A model generated the notes under the pieces. The model was not told where the DNA came from. It saw only the letters and a program-made list of their open reading frames with translations, and made no database searches. A stretch of DNA of 64,000 nucleotides from contig CAWCIV010000004.1 of the NCBI GenBank assembly GCA_963795805.1, forward strand, positions 930,001 through 994,000, in the 5' to 3' direction. Below, in pieces: positions 57,884 to 64,000 of the stretch (positions are counted from its first letter, which is position 1; each line of letters begins with the position of its first letter). This DNA comes from JALYYC01 sp963795805 (GTDB lineage Bacteria; Chloroflexota; Dormibacteria; CF-121). The translations under genes and the position numbers were made by a program.

Positions 57884-58408
57884 TCAGGCGATGCCGAAGC
57901 GCGGCAGGTTGGAGACGACGAACCAGATCACGATCAACGCGACCAGCCCGGCAACCGGCGCCCAGTCGAACTGGTTGTAGCGCTTCGGGAAGAAGCCCCG
58001 AAAGGGTCGCGCGAACGGCTCCGAGACCTCCGTCACGATCTGGACCAGTGGGTGCCAGGGGCTCATCCGGAAAAAGGCGAGGCCGACGCGCAGGCCCATC
58101 AGGATGATCAGCAGGAAGAGGATGTTGACGATGATGCCGAGAAGGGCGCCGACGACGCTCCCCGACGTCACCAGGGCCCGGACGAAATAGAGGATGAGGA
58201 TGGCGACGATGAACGACAAGTCGATCCCACCGGCCGGCGGGACGACCCGGCGGATCGGGGCCAGGAACCATTCGGTCGCCCCTATCACGATCCGCCCGAA
58301 TTGCGTATAGAGCGCCTGTGGGAACCAGGAGAGCAGCCCGCGGACGAGCATGATCAGAATAAAAATGTAGATCACGCTCCCGAGCAGGCTCTGCCAATCG
58401 AAGATCAT
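57884..58408 (-). CDS. YggT-family integral membrane protein
   Basis: A 174-residue protein with about five hydrophobic segments and two YGGT-like repeats: VIYIFILIMLVRGLLSWFPQ with LAPIRRVVPPAGGIDLSFIV, then IVNILFLLIILMGLRVGLAF and SEPFARPFRGFFP with AGLVALIVIWFVVSNL. Function is not established; relatives are linked to cell division/osmotic tolerance in some bacteria. Convergent with dnaE (18 nt gap), 18 nt downstream of the VWA gene. Confidence 0.9.
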   Translation of the reverse strand: MIFDWQSLLGSVIYIFILIMLVRGLLSWFPQALYTQFGRIVIGATEWFLAPIRRVVPPAGGIDLSFIVAILILYFVRALVTSGSVVGALLGIIVNILFLLIILMGLRVGLAFFRMSPWHPLVQIVTEVSEPFARPFRGFFPKRYNQFDWAPVAGLVALIVIWFVVSNLPRFGIA

Positions 58409-58426
58409 CGGACCGAATTCTAGGTG

Positions 58427-61138
58427 TTAGCGCCGCCGGCGGCGAGCGAGCAGGTCACCGGTGGGGTCGTCCGGTGGCTTGGGCTCAACCGGTGGCCGCG
58501 CCGCCCGGGCGGCGCGGACGTCGGCGACCCGTTCCCGGAGCCGGGTGACGGTTGCCTCCACCGGCATCGGCGCGGCAGGCTTTCCGGCTGGCCGGACGGC
58601 CGCCCGCCACGCCGGGACATCCTCGAGTCGGAAGATCAGGCGCCTGATGGCGACGTCGACCGGAAACAGCAGCACGGCGAGCACGAGCAGGAGCTCGGCG
58701 ATCGGCAGGGCCGCCTGGACGCTCGGGACGGGAAGCCGGAAGACCTGGCTGAGATCGGTGAGGACCACGCCTCCGCCGGCCCGGGCGATGGCGCGCAGGC
58801 TGGCCAGATCGGTGCCCAGGTCACGGTATTCCGGCGAGTAGGGGACCACCAGGCCGACCGTGTTGGTGTGGATGAGCACCCCACCGGCGGACTCGGTCAC
58901 ATGGAGCAGGTAGCTGCCGACCTGGTCGGTGGGCAGATTGCCCTCGAACCGTCCCGGGCCGGTGGGCGCCAACGCCAGCTGCCGGTCGGCCAGGTCGGGC
59001 GTGACCGCGCTGACCGTGACCGTCGCGCCCGAGATCGGGGGCGCGGTCACCAGGATGTGCGTGTGGTCGCCCTGCACCTGCGTTTCGACCTGGAGCGCGG
59101 GATCGCCCGGCTGGGGCAGCGTATAGCGGACGATGTCGCCGAAGAACCGATTGGCCGACGGCCAGCGCAGCAAACCGGCGGTCCACCGGCCCTGCGCGTC
59201 GCTGGTCCAGGCGGTGACGCGCCCGAGCCCGTACTGCCAGGTCGCCAGCAAGGGATCACCCTGGGGACTCTTGAGCACGACGTCGGCGGCGCTCCGCGGC
59301 GTGGTCGCGACGTAGCCGGTGAGGGCGGGGAACCCGTCGAGCGGGACTCCGGGGAGCACGTTCGCGAGCGAGCTCAACCGGGGCGTGATGGTGCCTTCGA
59401 CGATCCAGGGCTTGAGCGCCTCGCGCGTCTCCTTGAGGAAGATCTGGGGCACGTCGCTGATGCTGTTGCTCTGATAGAAGCGGCCGTGGCCCCAGCCGGC
59501 GATCGCCTGCAGGCCGGCGGCGTCGGCCGGGTTCGCACCGATCGCGACGGTCGACACCGTGATGCCGTGCGAATGCAGCCGCGCGATCACGGTTTCGTAG
59601 TTGTCCGGGGCATCGCCGTCGGCTAAGAGGATGACGTGCTTGATCGAGGCCGTGATCTTGCTCAACGCCTGGTCGGCGGCGTTCAAGTCCGGAACATACG
59701 TGGGAGGATCGCCGAGCCCCATCGCGTCGATCTGGGATTTGACCTTTGTCTTGTCGCTTAACGGGCCGAGCGGCACGACAACATTGCCAAGAGCCCCGTT
59801 GGTTACGCCGACGCTGTCCCTGGGGGTGAGCTGGTCGATCACGGCGTCGGCCGCGCCGCGGAGCACCTGGTCGCCGGCGCCGCTCTCGCTACTCTCGAGG
59901 ACGAGCATCACGGCGACGGGGGGCTTCTGCATGTCCTGGGGCAGCTCGATCTGCACCGGCAGCGTGGTTTCCAGCGGCGTGCCGGCGTAGCCGCCGGGAC
60001 CATAGCTCTCGGTGCCCCCGATCACCACGAGCCCCATGCCGAGGTCGCGGACGGAGGCCTGCAGCAGCGCCATGCCATCTGCCCCGAGGCTTGCCGCCGG
60101 TAGGTTGACCAGGACAACAGCCTGGTAGGCGGCAAGGTCGGCGGCCGATCGAGGCAGCGCGGTCGGTGCAACCGTCGTACTCGAGATCCCGGTGGAGTGG
60201 AGCGCCGACTCGAGGCTGGCCGCGTCGCCTGCCGTCGCCTCGACGAGCAGCACGCGAGGCGGCCCGACGACCTGGATCAGCGCCTCCCCGAGGTTGTTCT
60301 CCGCATAGGTGTCCTTGACCGGGTCGATCACCACCCGCACGGCGTGGAAACCGGGATCGGTCGGTTTGACGAGCTGAGTCACGGTGGTCTCGCCGACCGG
60401 GAGGTTGAGCGCCAGGGTGTTGATCAGGGTCCGGTCGACGTACCAGCGCACGGTCGCCGGGGTGGCGGTGTTGCTGACGATCGTGGCGCCGACGGTTGCC
60501 TGCTCGCCCTGTGCCAGGGCGCGCGGGGCATTGAGTCGGTCGACGTAGGCCTCGACCCCGGTCGGTACCTGCAGCGGGAAGGTGTCGATGCGGACCCCTT
60601 CGGCACGCAGGAGGCGGGCCTGGGCGACGCCGTCGCCGAGGTTGGCGCGTCCGTCCGAGACCAGGACGATGTGCCGGCGGCGATCGACCGGCAGGATGGA
60701 GCCGGCCAGCCGGAGCGCGGCGGCGATGTCGGTGTAGTGGGGGTTGGGCTGGCTCTGAAACTCGCGGAACTGCGGATTCACGCCGACCCCGACCTCGACC
60801 TGCGGATCCCGTCCGTAGCTGATCACCCCGGCCTGGTTGTCACCGCGCCGTTGGGCGAGGATGTCGCGCACGGCGGTGGCCTCGCGGTCGAGCGCGCTCT
60901 GCACGCTGGCCGACAGGTCCGCCGCGATCATGACCGACTGCGACGCCGGCGAGGTCTGCAATTGCACCCCGGCGAGCGCGAGGGTCAGCAGGAGCACGAT
61001 CAGGACGCGCAGGCCGAGGGAGATCCGGGCACGCCGCGGCGGCAGGGGCGGCGGTAGGCGAAGCCAGGTGACGACGATGATCACCAGGACGAGGACGCCC
61101 GCCCCCACGAACAGGGGGCGCGTCAGCTCAAATCCCAC
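58427..61138 (-). CDS. Large membrane protein with two VWA-like domains
   Basis: A 903-residue protein, start GTG 61138 (GFELTRPLFVGAGVLVLVII). Two N-terminal helices, then a VWA domain with a complete MIDAS set: VMIAADLSASVQSALDR (DxSxS), PNPHYTDIAAALRLA (Thr), HIVLVSDGRANLGDG (Asp). Next an immunoglobulin-like stretch, a glutamine-amidotransferase-like segment (GLVVIGGTESYGPGGYAGTP) and a second VWA-like domain in which DxSxS is LVLESSESG, so metal binding may be weakened. One C-terminal helix (ALPIAELLLVLAVLLFPVDV) and a basic cytoplasmic end. Last but one in a moxR-DUF58-VWA-VWA operon. It overlaps the previous gene by 11 nt. Confidence 0.85.
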   Translation of the reverse strand: MGFELTRPLFVGAGVLVLVIIVVTWLRLPPPLPPRRARISLGLRVLIVLLLTLALAGVQLQTSPASQSVMIAADLSASVQSALDREATAVRDILAQRRGDNQAGVISYGRDPQVEVGVGVNPQFREFQSQPNPHYTDIAAALRLAGSILPVDRRRHIVLVSDGRANLGDGVAQARLLRAEGVRIDTFPLQVPTGVEAYVDRLNAPRALAQGEQATVGATIVSNTATPATVRWYVDRTLINTLALNLPVGETTVTQLVKPTDPGFHAVRVVIDPVKDTYAENNLGEALIQVVGPPRVLLVEATAGDAASLESALHSTGISSTTVAPTALPRSAADLAAYQAVVLVNLPAASLGADGMALLQASVRDLGMGLVVIGGTESYGPGGYAGTPLETTLPVQIELPQDMQKPPVAVMLVLESSESGAGDQVLRGAADAVIDQLTPRDSVGVTNGALGNVVVPLGPLSDKTKVKSQIDAMGLGDPPTYVPDLNAADQALSKITASIKHVILLADGDAPDNYETVIARLHSHGITVSTVAIGANPADAAGLQAIAGWGHGRFYQSNSISDVPQIFLKETREALKPWIVEGTITPRLSSLANVLPGVPLDGFPALTGYVATTPRSAADVVLKSPQGDPLLATWQYGLGRVTAWTSDAQGRWTAGLLRWPSANRFFGDIVRYTLPQPGDPALQVETQVQGDHTHILVTAPPISGATVTVSAVTPDLADRQLALAPTGPGRFEGNLPTDQVGSYLLHVTESAGGVLIHTNTVGLVVPYSPEYRDLGTDLASLRAIARAGGGVVLTDLSQVFRLPVPSVQAALPIAELLLVLAVLLFPVDVAIRRLIFRLEDVPAWRAAVRPAGKPAAPMPVEATVTRLRERVADVRAARAARPPVEPKPPDDPTGDLLARRRRR

Positions 61139-62954
61139 GGTGGAAGCCCAGCCACTCGGCGGCAACGAGTCCCAACGCCGCCAGCACAATCCAGGGCCAG
61201 ATCTCGAGGTCGCCGTGATGGGCCGGGTGCACAACGCCGCCGGTCCGAGTCGGCGGCAGCGTCAGCCGGTCGAGCGGCTTGAGCTGTGAGACGGCCGCGG
61301 AGAACAGGTTGACGCTGAACCAGGACCGCACGGTCTTGCCCTGGACCACCTGGTTGACGGTGTAGACGCCCTGGAGGTCCGTGTCGCCGAAGGTCGCGAT
61401 AGCGCCGGGCGGGATGGCGCGCCGGCTGCCATCGGGCCGGCTGACGGTCAGCGCGGTCGCGCCAGCCTCCGGAACGATCGTCACCGGCTCGTCCGGCTGG
61501 ACGCTGTGGCTCGGGACGCTCGACGGCAGCATCCACTCGCTCAGGTTCTGCACCAGGATCGGGAAGGCGATCCGCAAGGGCAGGTCCGACTCATGCAGGT
61601 CGAAACCGAAGAGCGCCTGGCGGTAGGGCTCCTCGCGGACCAGCAGCAACGGCGTTTGCAGGCTGGTTACCAGCGCCCGCCCAAAGGTCGATGTCCGGAG
61701 GTCCTGGCTGCGCGCGACGTGGACGTCCTGGAGATCGACGTTGGCGAGCAACGGGTCGCCCGCGTCGCTGGCGCGGACCCGGCCGATGCCGATCGCCGCA
61801 CCCCCGGCGAGCGCGCTGCCGGCCGGCGGGTCGACCGCGATCAGCGGGCTCAGCGGCAGCTCGGGCGGCGCAAACCGATCCAGGATCGTCATGGCATAGC
61901 CCGCCCCGGGGCGGTATGCCGCCGGCGCGACCACATCGACCTGGAGGTCGGTGCGAAGTTTTAGCGCCTGTTCCAGGAAGACGTTTCCTGGCGTCACGAG
62001 CAGGACGTGAAAGGCGCGGGGCGTCCGCGCGACCGCGGTGGCCGTGTCGTCGAGCGCGAAGACATCACCGCCATTGATGCGGGCGCTCACGACCGTGGCA
62101 TCGGCCGGGACGGGAAGCGTGAGGTCCTGTGACTGGCCGGCAGTGAGCGAGACCGGCCGGATGTCGACCAGCCGGCCATCGGCGCGCCACTCGACGCTGA
62201 CGCTGCGCGGCTGCTGCCCGAAATTCTGCACGCGCAGCGTCCCGGCGCGCGTCTGCGCGTTGGTGCGGACGGTCAGCGACGTCAGGCCCACGTTCTCGCC
62301 GGAGACGCCGACGCGGTGATACTCCACCGGGAAGGGAAGGCCGTCCGAAAAGGTGGCGCGAAGCGGATTGACGATGCCGTCGCTGAAGAGGTAGGCCCGT
62401 GCGTCATCGCCGGCGCGGACCAGGCCGGCCGCCAACGCAAGGGCCGACGAGAGATCGGCCGTGCCATTGCTGGGCGTGATCGCGTCGAGGGCCCGGTGCA
62501 GGGTCTGCCGGTCCCCGAGCGCGGAGGCCGCGATGCTCGAGGTCGGCGAGACGGCGATCAGCGTCATCCGATCATCGGGACCGAGCTGATCGATGATGGC
62601 GGCAACCTCGCGCTTCGCCTCGCCGAAGCGGGACGGCGCGACATCGGTGGCTTGCATCGAGGCCGAGGCATCGAGCAGGACGATGCTGTGGCGCGCGAGC
62701 GTGGCGCTTGCCGGAAGCGTTGGCTGCAACGCGGCGACGACCAGGGCCGCGGCGGCGAGCAACTGGAGCAGGAGGAGCCAGCTCGGACGCAGCCGCTGCC
62801 AGGGCACGTTGGCTTGCCGGTCCCGGATCTGGTCGGGCCAGAGGTGCAGGGCCGGCACCACGCGCGTTGGCCGGCGAATACGCAGGAAATAAAGCGCCAG
62901 GATCGCGGGCAGCGTGATGGCGAGGACGGCCGCTGCAGGCGCGAGAAAGGTCAC
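61128..62954 (-). CDS. BatA-like membrane VWA protein
   Basis: A 608-residue protein. The N-terminal BatA region has two helices (FLAPAAAVLAITLPAILALY; LLLLQLLAAAALVVAALQPT). A VWA domain follows with SIVLLDASASMQATDVAPS (DxSxS), GTADLSSALALAAGL and ARAYLFSDGIVNPL. A beta-rich middle domain and one C-terminal helix (IWPWIVLAALGLVAAEWLGF) complete it. In MoxR/Bat systems such proteins act as membrane assembly or chaperone partners of the AAA ATPase. It overlaps DUF58 by 4 nt. Confidence 0.88.
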   Translation of the reverse strand: MTFLAPAAAVLAITLPAILALYFLRIRRPTRVVPALHLWPDQIRDRQANVPWQRLRPSWLLLLQLLAAAALVVAALQPTLPASATLARHSIVLLDASASMQATDVAPSRFGEAKREVAAIIDQLGPDDRMTLIAVSPTSSIAASALGDRQTLHRALDAITPSNGTADLSSALALAAGLVRAGDDARAYLFSDGIVNPLRATFSDGLPFPVEYHRVGVSGENVGLTSLTVRTNAQTRAGTLRVQNFGQQPRSVSVEWRADGRLVDIRPVSLTAGQSQDLTLPVPADATVVSARINGGDVFALDDTATAVARTPRAFHVLLVTPGNVFLEQALKLRTDLQVDVVAPAAYRPGAGYAMTILDRFAPPELPLSPLIAVDPPAGSALAGGAAIGIGRVRASDAGDPLLANVDLQDVHVARSQDLRTSTFGRALVTSLQTPLLLVREEPYRQALFGFDLHESDLPLRIAFPILVQNLSEWMLPSSVPSHSVQPDEPVTIVPEAGATALTVSRPDGSRRAIPPGAIATFGDTDLQGVYTVNQVVQGKTVRSWFSVNLFSAAVSQLKPLDRLTLPPTRTGGVVHPAHHGDLEIWPWIVLAALGLVAAEWLGFHRGI

Positions 62955-63826
62955 CCGAGCAGGCCCACCTGCCGGAGCGTACGCGCAACCATGTCCTCCA
63001 GCGGTTGGGCCGTTGACAGGCGCGCGAAGCGGAGGCCGCGCCGATGGGCGGCCTGCTCGATCTCGTGACTCCGCTGGGCGAGCGCCTTGCGATACGCGGC
63101 CTGGGTCACGGGCGTCGAGGTGAATTCGCGCTCGATCCCTGACTCGGCATCCCGCAGCCGTGCGTCGCCGGCCCAGTCCGGCGCGATCTCCTGCGGGGCC
63201 AGGAGTTGCAGGACGGCGCCTTCCTGGCGCGCTCGCTGGAGCGCGGCGATCGCCGGGTCGATCGGTGCCGGCCCCAGGCCGTCCGTGATCAGAATGCTCA
63301 TGCCGGGCCGCTGGCGCCCGATCGGCCAGACCAGCCGGCCGTAGTCGGTGACCCCGCCGATCGGAAACGATTGCAACCTGGAGAAGAGCTCGCCAGCCGC
63401 CCGCCTCCCCCGGTAGGGGGCGCCACCAGCGGTCGGGGAATCGGCGAAGACCGTGAGTCGGACCCGGTCGAGTGCGGCCAGGGCCACGTAGGCGATCGCG
63501 CCGCCGAGCCGCCGGGCGACCAGCGCCTTGTTCGGCGTGCCCCAGTCCATCGATCCGCTGAGGTCGACGAAGACGCTGAGCGGCAGCTCTTCCTCGGCGA
63601 CGAACAGCCGCAGCATGAAGCGGTCAAGCCTTGCATAGGCGTTCCAGTCGATCAGCCGGAAGTCGTCGCCGGGACTGTAGTTGCGGAAGTCGGCGAACTC
63701 GACCGAGCGGCCGCGCCGCTGCGATCGGCGCTCGCCGCCCATCTGGCCACTGACGGCGCGGCGCACCTGCAAGGCCAGCGCCTCGAGGCGCCGGAGCGTC
63801 GACGGCTCCAGCAGCGGCTCGGCCAT
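62951..63826 (-). CDS. DUF58-domain protein (MoxR partner)
   Basis: A 291-residue soluble protein. The DUF58 signature region is GQMGGERRSQRRGRSVEFAD, then FRNYSPGDDFRLIDWNAYAR and FVAEEELPLSVFVDLSGSMD, which also contains a VWA-type DxSxS. ITDGLGPAPIDPAI supplies the third MIDAS element. DUF58 genes regularly follow moxR. Start ATG 63826; 2 nt after the moxR stop. Confidence 0.92.
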   Translation of the reverse strand: MAEPLLEPSTLRRLEALALQVRRAVSGQMGGERRSQRRGRSVEFADFRNYSPGDDFRLIDWNAYARLDRFMLRLFVAEEELPLSVFVDLSGSMDWGTPNKALVARRLGGAIAYVALAALDRVRLTVFADSPTAGGAPYRGRRAAGELFSRLQSFPIGGVTDYGRLVWPIGRQRPGMSILITDGLGPAPIDPAIAALQRARQEGAVLQLLAPQEIAPDWAGDARLRDAESGIEREFTSTPVTQAAYRKALAQRSHEIEQAAHRRGLRFARLSTAQPLEDMVARTLRQVGLLG

Positions 63827-63828
63827 GG

Positions 63829-64000
63829 CTACCGCTGCGCGGGGTCCTTGGGGGTTCGCTCGAGGAGCTCGTCGATCACTCGGTCGGCGCTCACGCCATC
63901 CGCCTCGGCTTCGAACTGGAGGAAGATGCGATGGCGCAGCGCCGGCCTGGCGACTGCGGCCAGGTCGTCGAAAGCGACGTTGTAGCGGCCCTCCAGCAGG
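63829..64000 (-). CDS. MoxR-family AAA ATPase, C-terminal end (partial)
   Basis: The last ~56 residues of a MoxR ATPase, ending at TAG 63831-63829. EGRYNVAFDDLAAVARPALR, then HRIFLQFEAEADGVSADRVI, is the typical C-terminal lid of the family. The ATPase motifs lie beyond the window. First visible gene of the minus-strand operon. Confidence 0.9.
   Translation of the reverse strand, partial: LLEGRYNVAFDDLAAVARPALRHRIFLQFEAEADGVSADRVIDELLERTPKDPAQR

Noticed and set aside
58424..59626. A 400-codon plus-strand frame opposite the VWA gene
   Set aside because: Arg/Gly/Asp-rich shadow of a well-supported minus-strand gene.
1..64000. tRNA or rRNA genes, transposases, prophage or origin elements
   Set aside because: No sequence was recognised that supports any of these; a tRNA scan could not be run.

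Overview
The window is high-GC (roughly two-thirds G+C), densely coded bacterial DNA that is mostly core chromosome. Gene order and protein style suggest a deep-branching high-GC lineage of the Chloroflexota/Dormibacterota type. This placement is an inference from style only: the window has no rRNA gene, and I recognised no tRNA gene, CRISPR array or insertion sequence.

Layout. 1-2276: 3' end of rpoC with a strong terminator, then an RtcB-family ligase and a small VOC protein. 2512-24518: a promoter followed by one nearly unbroken string, str - S10 - spc - alpha (rpsL, rpsG, fusA, tuf, rpsJ through rplO, secY, adk, map, infA, rpmJ, rpsM, rpsK, rpsD, rpoA, rplQ, truA, rplM, rpsI). 24603-25819 (-): a frameshifted DUF222/HNH endonuclease gene. 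26012-32092: cdaA, ybbR, glmS, an acpS-nnrD fusion and alr, covering c-di-AMP, cell-wall precursors and cofactor repair. 32063-32739 (-): a two-gene unit (an uncharacterised protein and an ABM-domain protein). 32775-35552: a TPP riboswitch and thiE, thiSG, thiL. 35536-38163: tsaE, tsaB, rimI, tsaD for the t6A tRNA modification. 38179-38561: groES with a perfect CIRCE operator. 38587-39096 (-): a peroxiredoxin whose peroxidatic codon is UGA. 39121-46207: a phosphoribosyltransferase, a DUF4388 protein, an isochorismatase, pcrA and ligA. 46339-49812: a large PAS/GAF/GGDEF/EAL membrane protein. 49858-57865: gatC, gatA, gatB, an RlmD-type RNA methyltransferase and dnaE. 57884-64000 (-): a YggT protein, two membrane VWA proteins, a DUF58 protein and the end of a MoxR ATPase.

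How the genes work together: most of the window is the translation machinery (ribosomal proteins, EF-G, EF-Tu, IF-1, SecY, Map, Tsa proteins, GatCAB, RNA modification), plus replication and repair (DnaE, LigA, PcrA) and two cyclic-dinucleotide systems. Most operon junctions overlap by 1 nt (TAATG or TAGTG) or 4 nt (ATGA).

Most notable observations: (1) a selenocysteine peroxiredoxin with a plausible SECIS hairpin; (2) L6 and L18 in one open frame, although L18 keeps a perfect Shine-Dalgarno and an internal ATG; (3) two single-base insertions in gatB and one single-base deletion in the HNH gene, either sequence errors or real lesions; (4) five genes without ATG/GTG/TTG at the expected start, two with convincing CTG starts; (5) repeated -10-like hexamers 6-10 nt upstream of start codons, suggesting leaderless mRNAs; (6) AcpS-NnrD and ThiS-ThiG fusions; (7) a near-triplicated rpsI 3' end.
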